Assembly (NCBI GenBank): GCA_040954595.2
Contig: CM082593.2
Span: 3,162,001 to 3,226,000 of the forward strand
Length of the DNA: 64,000 bases
Direction of reading: 5' to 3'
Source of the DNA: Balanoglossus misakiensis
Taxonomy: Eukaryota > Hemichordata
The translations under genes and the position numbers were made by a program. The notes under the pieces were generated by a model. That model did no database searches, had not been told where the DNA came from, and saw only the letters and a program-made list of their open reading frames with translations. Below, piece by piece: positions 25,701 to 38,074 of this stretch. The first letter of the stretch is position 1. Every line of letters starts with the position of its first letter.

Positions 25701-28700
25701 GCCCAACTGGGGGTTGTTGGTCGTCGTCTTGTGTTGCTATGGAAACTATTCTTTTGAGTTGCGTCAGTAAATTCTCCTCGCTCAGTCGTTTGAAGTTCAC
25801 TATCACGTCCAGGACGAAAAACTAGTATGACAAAATGAGACATTCCGCAGCACGGAATGGGAAAGACATGATAAGTATAGGCATTATAGAAATCGAGAAG
25901 AATTGACAAATACACAAGAATAAAGCTCAGTGTACCCTATTCTCCTAAATGCGTGACCATAAACTGTTATTGATATGATGAAGAATCGTCATTTAAAAAT
26001 GGACTATAAAGGTGAGGGCGCCCGCACGGGTCAGATTTATTTACAGTCTACACAAACATGGCTGGCAGTCGAGATAAGACCGAGAAACAAGAGTCATTTT
26101 GTTACCTGATTGTTGCAGACCACAATCACGTGTTCTGGTTCTGGCAGCAGACTCGTTTCCTGGGTAACCAAGATGTCCTTCTTGACACCGGGTAGTCGAT
26201 ACGAGGAAAACAAACGGTAGTATTGCTTCATGCAGAGCGGCTGGCCGGGTTTGCGTGACCTCGCCCTGTCGACAGGAAGCGCACGCCTGCAGACAGAGAA
26301 ATAAAAACAAAAGCATCAAGTTGTATGCAATGGAACGTTGGGGTCAAACAAAGTGAATGTTAGTCAATGAAATGGGGCTAACAGTTTTCATGTGTACATG
26401 AAGGGAAATGCAGTTAAAGTGAAAGATATTACATAAATTAATCTGGTTATTATGAAATGTTGAATTTAGCCACAAAACTCAATATTCACCGATATTTCGA
26501 TGGCACTAATAATTGATAGAAGACACTTACTTGTCTATGACAACCTTGTAATCTAGAATGCCTGATATAAGTCTTGCAGCAAACCTGGAATAAAAGCACG
26601 GCTGATTTAGAGCGATGATGGTACATGTATTACCCACAGGGATTCATACAAAAATGAAGAGAGCTCGCAATGACAGACAAGTTAAAACGTATCTCTCACC
26701 TCAGTTGTCCATCTTCATCTTTAAACTTCTGTTTCGGAAACACCATCCCTGGATTTGAGTTGACCGGCAGAGGGAGGCGCACGTTGGAATACATATCCTC
26801 CAGCCACCATTTGTACACCTGCGGAGCCGTGAAACAAGAAAATGTAGCGGTATGGCTCCATATAACATGACTGTCACTAAACCTGGTCCCAATCATAGCC
26901 GACCATACTTGGCCTGGTGCCATGAAAGAGCCATGCTAAACCGTTGACACGAAAATAATTGTTTTAAATTTCTACTGTATTCGTCTCAAAACAGTTTGCC
27001 ACCATAATAGTATATTTCATGATATCTGTCAGTTTCTTATAATATTAACTGTATTTCTACATAGTACACAAAGTCGCTATGCAGCCTTCATCAGTGGGTA
27101 AATATTAGCATACCACTAAAATTGATTTTTTTTCCTTCTCTGTGTGGAAAATTGGATTGTGTTTCATTACCAAGTAATGCAATCTAGGGTCGTTCTTTAG
27201 AAGGGGAGGATAAATTGTTAGGTGTTCGTGGATGATTGAATTAGTGAAATGAAACACACATCGATGGTTTCAAAACAGGGAATGCGATCCATCAAAGTAG
27301 GGTAGCGATCATCACCGTGTATTTGTAGACATTTCTGATTAGGAAGCCCACGGGAAAATATTTTCTCTTTATGAAGAAAGCGTTCCATAAACAGTTTCCC
27401 TGAAAATGAAATCCGTGTATATCTATAAAAAGTGAGTGTTCTGTTTCGAAATGATTAGGAAAACATGTATTGGCCATCGTGTTTGCGAGAAACCTTTCAG
27501 AGACTTAAGTTTCATATATACAATGGCAGTCATCATGAACTACAAAACGTTGTATTTCGAGCTGACTTCACTAGTCGTCTAAAGGTATTATCATGTGAAA
27601 CAAAGACAAAGAAATCTGCGTTTACATTTCAGAAAGAAGCTATATAGGCCTACTGGGTACTCATCCCTGATATCAAATTATCCTTTCTAATCTGTTGCGA
27701 CGGAGTCTAATTCTGCTATTTATAGGATATTCATTCCACCAGGCATTTAATACCAGTCAGAAGTCTACTCCAGTTTCTAGATCTGAGTTCCTTCAAGTTT
27801 TCGATATAAATCAAGCTAATATGATAGATTAAAATGGGGTCAATCAGATCCCTGAGACGTTCACTACGCCAGTATTTGTTACATGGCTATGCCACTTAAG
27901 GAAAAGGACAGTTAATGACAAAATGTGGTGGGTAATTACAGGGTGGGCCATATTTGACCTTTCTAAGTATTCCACGTCATATATTGTTGTAGACTGATCA
28001 GGAGGTATTGATTACAGAAATAAAACACTCGGATAACATTTTGGCAGAGGCGTTTCTCTTAAAGCGGCGCCAGGTATTTCCTTGATGTGTATATTTGGCG
28101 GCAAGTGGAGAATTTTAACCCGGAAAAAACCAACATCTATACGCCAGAAACCTTCATTAATTACTGACTGAGAATGGAATTACAGAATTTCCAGAATGGG
28201 CGTCCGTGATTGATGAAGACATTTAACCCGGCTTACTCTCGATAGAAGTTGACGCTTTTATGACATCTTCCATCTGAACTTGAGCAACGGTACTTTCAAT
28301 TCATTGCATAACTTACATCAAACGAGCCATTTTCATGTCATGTTTTTACAACAATTAGGCTCACAAAAATCGATTTAGTACACTTTAAATATTGAACTAT
28401 CTTTATATAGACATGTACCCGGTATATAAATATGTTACTCCGGTCGATAATATTCTATAATACAATCAATCCTCACAAAGGCATTTTCAGTAAAAAATCA
28501 ACAAGAGGGCCAACATCATTCAGCTTTACATAGATATCTGACTGTCAGCATTCCTTTATGTAAAACACAAATTTGTGAATCTTCCAAGAAAGTTAAGCGG
28601 CCCGGGCTTCCGGAGGACCCCTCGGGCTAATGTAAATCCAGCGCATGTCATTGCACGCACTTCGGAAATGTATACTTGCTTAAAAGCCTGTCAGTCAGGA

Positions 28701-31700
28701 TGCTATCATAGTTGCTAAACTCACAGTGCAATGTTCAGCTCTTAAATACAGATAAGCTAATTCCTTTCAAGTGCTTCTACCTTTACAATGCATGATGGTA
28801 TCTTGCTAAGCTTCTGACACTCCTGGTAATCTTTGACCTTGGTTGACATCTCAGAAGTTTATTATTTCAGATGTATGTATGTATGTATGTATGTATGTAT
28901 GTATGTATGTATGTATGTATGTATGTATGTATGTATGTATGTATGTATGTATGTATGTATGTATGTATGTATGTATGTATGTATGTATGTATGTATGTAT
29001 GTATGTATGTATGTATGTATGTATGTATGTATGTATGTATGTATGCATGCATGCATGCATGCATGCATGCATGCATGCATGCATGCATGCATGCATGCAT
29101 GCATGCATGCATGTATGTATGTATGTATGTATGTATGTATGTATGTATGTATGTATGTATGTATGTATGTATGTATGTATGTATGTATGTATGTATGTAT
29201 GTATGTATGTATGTATGTATGTATGTATGTATGTATGTATGTATGTATGTATGTATGTATGTATGTATGTATGTATGTATGTATGTATGTATGTATGTAT
29301 GTATGTATGTATGTATGTATGTATGTATGGATGGATGGAAGGATGGATGGATGGATGTATGGATGGATGGATGTATGGATGGATGTCATCACAGACTGGA
29401 ACACAAGACTGGACAACGTCACTGCTTCAGCCATGCAACATTTGCATAAATTAATCAAAGGGGGGAGAGCATGCGCAGCGACCAAATGGACACAACACTT
29501 ACCCAGTTCGCCTTGGACTCTGCACATTCCAGCAGTTTTTCCTGCAAACGTTCTCCGTCTCCTCCCGGTTTCCCGAATTCCTCCACCAACTTCGAGTTTC
29601 TCTCGTATTGTTCATTTGAAACTACGGGCTTGAGTATTTTCAAGTATTTTTCTAATGTTGATTTCAAAGGTGGCACTGGTAATTTAGGCAGAGGTTCCTG
29701 GTTACAAAAAGAGTAAATATCTGTATGTCAGTAAAAATAGTTATGCCCCTCTTCGTTAATATTTGTTTGAACTTTCTTATAGGCATTACAGCGGAATTTA
29801 AGTATGTAAATTATGCACTTTTAATAAGATAAAATATTAATGTTAGTATCTAGAATCATTTTAATGTAAATATAATTGATTAATGTTGTTATTATCATTA
29901 TTATGCCATTTTCTAGGTATGGAAATAATATTTGACTTAATTATATTTAAAACATTTTAAATGATGAATTTATGTTATATCAGTGTGTAGACGGTTCAGA
30001 CATGATATTGTCATTGCCGATGTCAAATTCAATTTCGATAGTGAATATAGAAGGAACGCTACTTGAGATAATTAACTTCGTTCGGCATGCTGGTAAATTA
30101 AATGAGTTTTCCTCAAGGTAGGCATGTTTAGTCAAGTCGAACGAGTGTGAATGACACCATCCGCTGATCAGTCATTCCTTTCGGCTATAGACGTTGGGAA
30201 ACTGTTTTGTCTGGCTTTTTTTCAAACCAAGAGCTTGCGAGCCGGACTAGGAAACTAAAAACTTCCCAAGCAGGCTGCAAAGCTGCGACCGTACTAAACA
30301 TTCGGCTAAGTACTCAAAAATAAGCGAGGCAAGCAATAACCTTTCCAGGTATCTGGAACTCTTATGGTAGAAACAATGACATGCGAATATACACTAAGAA
30401 GCACGCACTATACACGAAGCAAAAGCTGGTCTAACCATGCAGCGACGGTGCATGGGAAACAAGCCCAAAAATACGGATATACGTACAATTGAAAGGACGC
30501 CATCCTCGCGCCCGTCTCCGCCGCTTCCCTGCATACTCTCGTCAGAGAAAGCGATTCCCCGTCTGACCAGAAATAAAGTTCATTCTAGCTGGAAATACCA
30601 CGCGAGGACGCCGTAGACTACGGGAATACGTCGCCACCGACTGTATACTTATCTGTCATTAACTTTATAACTTGGATATATTCATACAACTGACGTCCTG
30701 GTCTCCTTCATAAAATATGGAGGCGACGACGAATGCATATTTAGGCGGGGACTAAACTGTTGCCAAATATAGATTACCACAAATTTAAATGAACGACAAA
30801 CTCGACGCCCGACGAAGTAATTAATAGCTCAGTTTTTAATCATTACGCAATCAAACCAACCTAATCGATAGCCTCTTTAAGAGAACCGGAGTTGCGACAC
30901 TAACGCAAACGTTATCTCGTAGGCCGCATCAGAATCGCCAAAACTTAATTGAATTAACATGTACCGGGTAACACATATTACGTAGACATACATGTGACGT
31001 CAGCGTCCCCGCGATATACTGCAACTGTGCGGAATTCAAGCGTTTTGACTTGCGATGCTGGGGGTCAAACCACCAATTTTGGAGCGTGTGGCTTTGATGG
31101 GCTGTCACTCAGGCTTGGGTTTGTTTCCGTGGTGACAGTGACGTAAGACAGTTGGTAGGAACGTCAGGCATGCGGTTTGGCATGGGCGACCAAGCAGAAT
31201 TTGTCGGAAACGTAGGGAAATATTATTTTGGTTATTTGCACTGGTTTGTGAATTTGAAAAAAAATGGTTTGCTTCACATAAGTTTGAACGAGAGCACACG
31301 GCACTTCTGATATAAGCCCTGTAGGTGACTTACAAGTTTCTTCAGCATAAATTCAAAGAAATGCAATCTTCTTTTCCCTGCCATTCACACATAAAATGGA
31401 ATTAATGTCTTTAATCAAAACGATATTGTGTACGTCCCCTCGCAATTAAAACCATCTTGGCAATTCTGTGTTTATTTCTGTTTCAAGGGAAACATTTCCA
31501 CTGCCTTGATTTAACAAGTGTTGGACCAGGTGTGAGTTTTGTACAGTGAAATAATGAATATGCAAAGTCGACCGCAAAAGTCTCGTAAAAGTTTATATGT
31601 GAAAATAGTATAATTTAAGGGGTTTTTGAATAATTAAATCTTCCTATCATGTTGAAGAAAAAACGTCCAAGACGACAAGCCGGAAGCGAAAAGACGCCGT

Positions 31701-31906
31701 GTTTGAAAAGACGATTTTACTGTTCTATGAACGACTGCGTTTTCTCTGTTGTAATCAATTTAACGCTGCGTTTTCAGTTGCTCGTATGAATCCTGAAGTA
31801 AACATGATCGGTCAAAGGCACTCACCGGTTGAGGTTCTTCAACAGTAACGTCGTCACAATCTTCAATTGCGTGGCCATTCGTCATTGAATTTGTTACACG
31901 GGACAT
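22760..31906 (-). CDS. ChAT: Choline O-acetyltransferase (ChAT)
   Basis: Transfers acetyl from acetyl-CoA to choline to make acetylcholine in cholinergic nerve terminals. Fourteen coding exons, minus strand: 31906-31826, 29697-29503, 26818-26700, 26584-26531, 26286-26106, 25821-25644, 25527-25331, 25132-25032, 24866-24732, 24615-24493, 24375-24237, 24071-24009, 23607-23470, 23041-22760. Total 1986 bp, 661 aa, in frame throughout. Family landmarks in order: LPKLPVPPL and EFGKPGG near the N terminus; [66 protein letters not shown] with the predicted catalytic His350; [24 protein letters not shown] with the STS motif at 565-567; [15 protein letters not shown]. The length is close to the common vertebrate isoform. 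The start is the first ATG of the exon, with TAA immediately upstream in frame. It lies downstream of VAChT on the same strand. I am very confident of the identity; the exon edges rest on splice consensus. Confidence 0.97.
26819..29502 (-). other. ChAT intron between coding exons 2 and 3
   Basis: A 2.7-kb intron joining NW to VYKWW. It contains the compound tetranucleotide repeat described separately. I see no other coding sequence in it. Confidence 0.6.
28871..29385. repeat. Compound (ATGT)n-(ATGC)n-(ATGT)n-(ATGG)n tetranucleotide repeat
   Basis: About 515 bp of near-perfect tetranucleotide repeat. ATGT units run to about 29042, ATGC units to about 29113, ATGT units again to about 29328, then ATGG units with variants to 29385. 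It lies about 120 bp inside the ChAT intron that follows coding exon 2. Long open frames across it (Met-Tyr-Val-Cys or Ile-His-Thr-Tyr repeats) are by-products of the repeat. Confidence 0.97.
30995..31002. promoter_or_regulatory. CRE palindrome TGACGTCA
   Basis: Perfect CREB/ATF half-site pair in the ChAT intron between coding exons 1 and 2. Confidence 0.45.
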
Positions 31907-32022
31907 TTATGTTCTTTTTGTCCGCTCTTCGTCAGACGACGGGGCAAAGTGGTGGTTTCGGTTTTGTCCGGTAGCGTTTGTTGTCTGCTTCGTCCAGCAC
32001 CATCCGCTGGTATGCGCTCTGG
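31826..32022 (-). other. ChAT first coding exon with its own 5' splice acceptor
   Basis: On the minus strand the sequence ATTTTCCAG precedes 32022, and a GTGAGT donor follows 31826. If used, the exon carries about 116 nt of 5' untranslated sequence before the ATG at 31906. An acceptor here means that at least one noncoding exon lies further upstream, as expected for the shared exon of the cholinergic locus. Confidence 0.5.
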
Positions 32023-33607
32023 AAAATAAATGTGATAACCAGATAGATAAATGACTTTAATTATTAAGAATATATATGGATAGGGAATCAAAGATAAACT
32101 TGGATGGCCCACGTGTATGCAGATTAATCATCCAGGTGTTAACTGAATATGCCCCCCGTGTTTGGTCCGGTATATGTCACTGCAGTTTGTTGGTATGAAA
32201 CAGTAAAGCAACACTCACTGTTGGCAACTTTTAACTAATATCGATTCAGTCATTATGAAGTTAGCTTTATATCTCTTACATGTTCTTCAAAACAAAAATC
32301 AATTATCGGTCCACTTCTTGGATCCCCCGCAAGTAATTTATAACAAAGTAATAAACTATGATATGTTTATAATGCAAGAGCAACTCAAATTTATTTAATT
32401 AATTCAGAGAACGTAAATTAAATTCGAAATGCTAAACAACAAATGAAAGACCCTCGGTGGACAAATACATGTAGTGCATTTTGCCATGCCGCATTTAATC
32501 ATTTAAGGTTTGCCTTTCTCGAACATGCCATTGTCGTTAAAAGCAAAATGATACACCCTTTTAGGAAATTGTCACTTATTTACGTCAGATTATTACATTT
32601 CCGGTAACTCAATTCTGGAATATTATTAGAAGTGCCTCTCCGCTTGCAGCTTTTAGAGCGAACACGGAGGAAATTGCAACGAAACAAAGTGGTTGTCGTA
32701 TCAGAGAGGAACTATGGATGCACCCGTGGCAGGTGATTCTGAACAGGTGAACAATGATGCCCGGTGTGTGGATGTGAAACCATCCACTGAAGACCAAATT
32801 ACAACTTGTACGGCATGGGCCGGGTCTGCAATGAAAGCGTTTTTAGAGCAAAGTAGAATATATTCAGGGAAGCAGAAAGACCTGTCGGGGTTAAACGGTC
32901 ATCGCGGTAGATTTAATTCGGTGCGACCTGCTGCATCGCGATTTCAGTTTACGATTGCATCGACGTCTAAACTTTCGGAACATTTAAGTACTCGAGAGGT
33001 TTAGCAATTTGATGTAATCTTTTCGCTTGCTTCGGGAGAGAAGTCAGCGATGCGCGGTATGAATCATACATGAGTTCGAGTGCTCAGAACTTTCTAAATT
33101 AAGGCCGAATATCGCATTTTGTTTCTTGTATCTATATTGAAACAAATCGTCAATTTGTGTTTTGTATCACATAGCGTGATTTTTTTCTTGCATTAAAATC
33201 CTACTGTGTTCGCCTAAAAAGATCGCACACACAGATATACCAGCGATTTCCGAATGATTACGAAATAGGAGAAGATTCCAACACAGAGATGATCAGGTTT
33301 GGGCATACACGCGCAGTTCCGATTACAACCGCAAACGTTTATCAATCTCTAAACACAGAAATTGCAGTGTCACGTGGACAGCTATCATACTCAATCTTCT
33401 GATGCCCAGAGTCGTACACAAAACACTCACATTGAAACATGGAAAGAGTTTCAAGAAAAGCAAGGAAATTATTACCACATGTAGAAAGTAAGCACTCCCT
33501 TATCTGCTGTAGAAAGGACGAGCATTTCTTCAGAATATCATCACAAAGGCAGATTTCAATTCACGTTCGTTCGTCTTGCTAGTGCACTGATTGCTGTAAA
33601 TGCTGTA

Positions 33608-33673
33608 ATGATTTCGCTAATTATGCAACGACCAACCACAATGATTTCGCTAATTATGCAACGACTAACCACA
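33608..33673. repeat. 33-bp tandem duplication with a POU-homeodomain-like core
   Basis: Two adjacent copies, 33608-33640 and 33641-33673, differ at one base. Each contains TAATTATGCA (33618-33627 and 33651-33660), whose complement TGCATAATTA resembles the POU4/UNC-86 class of binding site. Confidence 0.9.
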
Positions 33674-34230
33674 GGTGCACGTCTTACATAACACCACACG
33701 ACGAACGTTCGCGAATAACAAGCAAAGCCGAAAGATAAACCGAAAGTCACATAACAATTTCGGTGCTTTTTTATCTAATCGCCGCCAAAGTTGTTTGATT
33801 CGTTGAATAAATGCCTGGCAATTTCGCTTTGAGAAAGTTGTGATTATGGGCTCACAGTGGGCCTACATTCAATCTCCACTGGAAGTGGGGAGAGTAAAAT
33901 ACAGCTGATTGGAAAAATACCAATTCATCTGCCGGTGACAGACTTTCCTTAGATTGCCTCGCAATAAAACAGGAGACCTCTGTGAACCTGCTGGCGAGCT
34001 TATCACGAGAAATGAAAACCATTTACCCGGAGAAAATAGAAGGAAGATTCATCGTGCAGTCACCAGACAGTTGTGTATACTTAAAGCATGCTCATTCCAT
34101 ACTTCACTTTGAACAGAATGCTCCCGTTATCATTCATAATAAGTGTGTCTAATTGAAACTGCAGCCAGTCTACACAAACACGGTTTTGCAGTCGTAGCAC
34201 ACTGAGTGTATGGGTGTTTGCTCGTTGTTT

Positions 34231-34268
34231 CAGACAGACGAACAGACAGACAGATAGACAGACAGACA
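34231..34268. repeat. (CAGA)n microsatellite
   Basis: Imperfect CAGA/GACA tetranucleotide tract in the region between VAChT and ChAT. Confidence 0.85.
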
Positions 34269-34296
34269 CGGACGTTGCCAAGTGTCACCGTCTCCT

Positions 34297-34304
34297 TGAC
34301 GTCA
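34297..34304. promoter_or_regulatory. CRE palindrome TGACGTCA
   Basis: Perfect CRE, within the longer palindrome TTGACGTCAA, between VAChT and ChAT. Confidence 0.45.
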
Positions 34305-35065
34305 AACTTTTGTACGTTTGCAAGGAGGGGTCTGATTGGTGCAATAAATTGACACAGCCATTACGTCTGTACCTGTAGGCTGTTGTATATTTAATAATTC
34401 TTGCGCAACATTAGACGAATGGTATTATCAACTTATTGAGAGCCTTCAGGGTTTCTTCTTTGAAATGCCGACATTAGACAAAGACTGGGCTTTCTTCCGA
34501 AGTGACACGTTGAGTGAACGGTATAACACTTGTCAGTAACCGGAAAGGGCGAATGTTTGCGAATCTCGCGGTTCTGGAGGATATATTCATAATTACAGGC
34601 TAAAATGGCGTACACTCGTTTGTATACAGAAGAACACACTCGAGCAGCCTATATAATACTTGTAATGGTAGCTTCTCGAACCTCTGTTGGTTTTAAAAAC
34701 TTACAGAAATATCAGGATTGATATGTTTGCCCTGGTGACGCTTTTCTAAGTTTGGATTCGTCGTTAAATTAATAACCCCTGAACGGAAATTAGAATGTCA
34801 TCGTAAACTAGCGTACGGAGCCATTCAGAAATTTAACGAACGAAATTTACTATGTTGAAAATTCCCTTTTCTGGCCTTTTAGTTACAAATTGCATACCGC
34901 CTCTGAGATGGAGACTTTGAAGTGAACAGCGCAGGACTGCTAATTGATACGCGCATACAGGAATTTTTTAGTTCTATAATAAAAGGAATAATTCGCAGAT
35001 TGATTTACTGTGTAGTTAGCGATTACAAATTAAATCATTAAATTAGTCGAGTTAAGAGAATGAAG

Positions 35066-35073
35066 TGACGTCA
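35066..35073. promoter_or_regulatory. CRE palindrome TGACGTCA
   Basis: Perfect CRE between VAChT and ChAT. Confidence 0.45.
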
Positions 35074-37049
35074 ACTCCGGCGAGATAGTCACGGTCTGTT
35101 ACCGAGCATGCGTAGCGATATCGAGGCGGCTGTCAATCATTTGTGTGCTAAAATGTCGGACATCGACCCCCACTTGTACTAATACTAGACACTTCTTCTC
35201 CTTAACTAGATGGCGCTAACTTTTTCTTGAGCTATACTTATACAACAACGTGAGAGAGAGAGCGTGAAAAAGTTTGGAAGAAGTTAAGTAGACTTTATGT
35301 ATATCATTGACATTCATATACCGTTGCCTTGTCCTACAAGAATAAAGTGCACTACTTTCCAGCTGAACCTGTCACATGCCCTTCAGCAGTGGGTGATCTC
35401 TTATTTACAAGCATACATTAACCACTGACCTGCCATTGCACTTTTACTCATGTCAAAACGTCGGAACTTCAGTGGAGATCTTTCCGTAATGCTCCTGAAC
35501 CACGCATCTATTTGTTGCGAAGAAGTACAAGAAACCCAGTCTTCTCTCGAATCGACGATTTATTAGACCATGGATACGAACCAATACGAATTCGTGGACC
35601 CATTCAGACACAAACTATTTACATTTCTAGGTCCAAAACTTTAACTACAGTGAGACAAATCTGTTAGACTTTTTCTCATATTTAAATAAAGTATTGAAAT
35701 GCAAATTAAGAAAGACGGGAGTGGTTCTTCTTTTCTCCACTATTTAGTTTGGAGGCTTATTATTCCAAACAGGTTACCGAGATATTTCCATGTAAAGTGA
35801 CTTTCTAACTCTTACTGCACGGCGGAAAACTACAAAGTTTGGCAGACGACTTGCTATGTAAGATTTGGTGGGAAATGTCAAGGTACCATTAACCTGTCAG
35901 CGAGCTCTCCTGATTGATAACATCAGTATCCGGGTCAATTGTCAGCCAATTAGTACAGTATACTGATTTGATAATCGACACCCACATTTTATCAATTTAT
36001 CACGAGACTTTTTTTCTGGACTAATTGACTTCGCTTCAGGAAAATCAACATTAATCCTGACGTAAATTTTTCCTAAGGGAAAGAGAACCAACTAGTTTCC
36101 AAAAATCACGTGATTGGAGCGTGGTTGCTTCGTGTTGGGAGACCACCCAGCCGAACTTAAAGTAGTGCATGATGCTTGTCTCAAAGTATATCATACACAT
36201 CCTTCAATAATCGCCGATTTGCTTGGAATGGCTTCACTCGGCGTGTTGCAATTGGAAAACCTGCACTTACTCGAAGGACGGACTATAGTGGACAAAAATG
36301 AAATTACAATTATTCGCACGACAACCCCAGTTGTACTGGTCATTTGCACACCGGCCTCATCAACGTCTTATTGATTGCATTTCCAGTCGCAATTATAGCA
36401 TTTTGTGTGAAGTACGGTAACTGATTAGTCCCAAGTGTTAAAGTTAATGAATGCCATTAGCCAATCAGAACTGCGAGGCCAAGCTTTCTGCTGTATAAAA
36501 TGTATATATATATTTCTTGAACTACCAAGGCCAAAACTTCGACCAACTTTCTCATAGATCAGCGCAGTTACTCTTACTGGGCCCATTCCTCTCCAAAGTC
36601 CGCTACAGTTTCAAATACTTATTCTTGTAACCACTGAAAACGTTGAGTTTACATTTGACCTTGTATGGCAAATGTCAAGCAGATATGGTATTTTTGAGGG
36701 ACGTACGGCTGCCAGTCAAAGTAAAACTGGCAACCTTGTGTATTCCGCGTTGAAGTGTGAGCGCATCTAAAATGATCGAGTTATTATGATCATCTGTGCG
36801 GGTAAGATGAAAGTACATATGCGTCGAAATAATTCCACTGATTCCGAATTCGATTGAAGTTTTATAGCTGACAAATGCAGGCGACCATGGGAATTAGGTT
36901 GCTACGCTAAAATTGGGGTTTCTCAAAACTGAAAGGCTAGCCAGGGCGAAATTAAATTAGGGGCTTCACTAGACAAGCAAGCAAATTTAAAGAGGTCTGT
37001 CAAATTGACATAACTTTATTACAGTCCAAACCAACAAACGTTCTATCCA

Positions 37050-37424
37050 TTGTCAATGGAAACGATACTCAATTCACTTCCACTAGGCCAACAGAATAAA
37101 TACCGAGTACACTATACATCCCATGATGTGGAGAAAAAAATGACTGATCACCTTCTAGAATGCAAATTAAAACAGTCAACAAGAAGGTGTATTAAACGGA
37201 TGATAAATGAATGTTACCATGACAGCAAGATACAGAATGTAACAGAAACCTTGATGACATATATGCAAGACCTGTCTACATTCATTGCAAAATATGAAAA
37301 AATCTATGATGTTTCTATCAGCGTAAGTGAAGGAGCGATTCTTGAAACGGAGTTACATCGGATCTGTCAGCTGAAAAGCAGAAGTATCATGAAGCGATAT
37401 TTCTATTCCTATAGACGGCCGTAA
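37050..37424 (+). CDS. Orphan open reading frame, 124 codons
   Basis: A plus-strand frame opposite to the surrounding cholinergic locus. The protein starts MSMETILNSLPLG and ends MKRYFYSYRRP. It is Lys/Arg-rich and looks helical (segments such as ETLMTYMQDLSTFIAKYEK), which is more protein-like than other chance frames nearby. A possible splice acceptor (TTTATTACAG) ends near 37024 and AATAAA follows the stop within about 10 bases. I recognise no family. It could be a small single-exon gene, a terminal exon, or chance. Confidence 0.3.
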   Translation: MSMETILNSLPLGQQNKYRVHYTSHDVEKKMTDHLLECKLKQSTRRCIKRMINECYHDSKIQNVTETLMTYMQDLSTFIAKYEKIYDVSISVSEGAILETELHRICQLKSRSIMKRYFYSYRRP

Positions 37425-38074
37425 AGAATAAATAGCGTATATCAAGATAGATCAAGATAGCATCAATTGAAATGTTGAAATGAACACTTAAGTGATTGAA
37501 GCTGATACCAATCGGTCACTGCACGCGATTTAACATTGTAAGTATATTGAAGTGACCGATCAATGCATACCGCATTCACCGTCTTAAGTCCAAGCACAGT
37601 TTGCACGCAGTTTGGTAAATTTATTTTTTAATACTTGGAATGACGATGATAAAATTTTCAAAGAGGACGATTAGTGAAACACAGAGTAAGGGAGACAAGT
37701 TAAACATGGTATAAGTCTGAGTTGGGAGAAAGGATTCTTGCAAGATATACATTTTTTTTACAATTCCGTTACTTTTGAAACTTTTACATACTACGTTTAT
37801 TTGGACAAAGTATTCAGAAGAAATAATTACAATTAATAGGAAATACGCACCCGAGATTTTTCATGGGATTGGCAAATTTCTGCAACTACTTTTGTGAATC
37901 AACTGCACTCTATGTTAGGAAATTTACATATCGCCATTTTGTTGTGGTTATTGCTCTTACGTCTTTCGACTTCCCCCCTCTGGTTTTATTGTTTGTAGAT
38001 TTTAAAGTACTTTGGCAGACGTTTATGTTATATTCAGTTGAATAATATCTAATGCATTGTGTGTTTGTTCTTGT

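Larger units (their letters stand above)
32023..38074 (-). other. Region between VAChT and the ChAT coding exons
   Basis: About 6 kb that would belong to the long first intron of ChAT under the nested model. It includes the 33-bp tandem duplication at 33608-33673, CRE palindromes at 34297 and 35066, a GACA microsatellite, and an orphan plus-strand ORF at 37050-37424. No other coding evidence. Confidence 0.5.

Noticed and set aside
28833-29633. Long open frames of Met-Tyr-Val-Cys or Ile-His-Thr-Tyr repeats on both strands
   Set aside because: They arise only because a tetranucleotide repeat stays open in all frames. The end of one overlaps a real ChAT exon on the other strand.
32693-33004. 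About 100-codon plus-strand frame in the ChAT intron region
   Set aside because: The first true ATG is at 32714. The sequence has no recognisable domain and no clear splice or poly(A) context.
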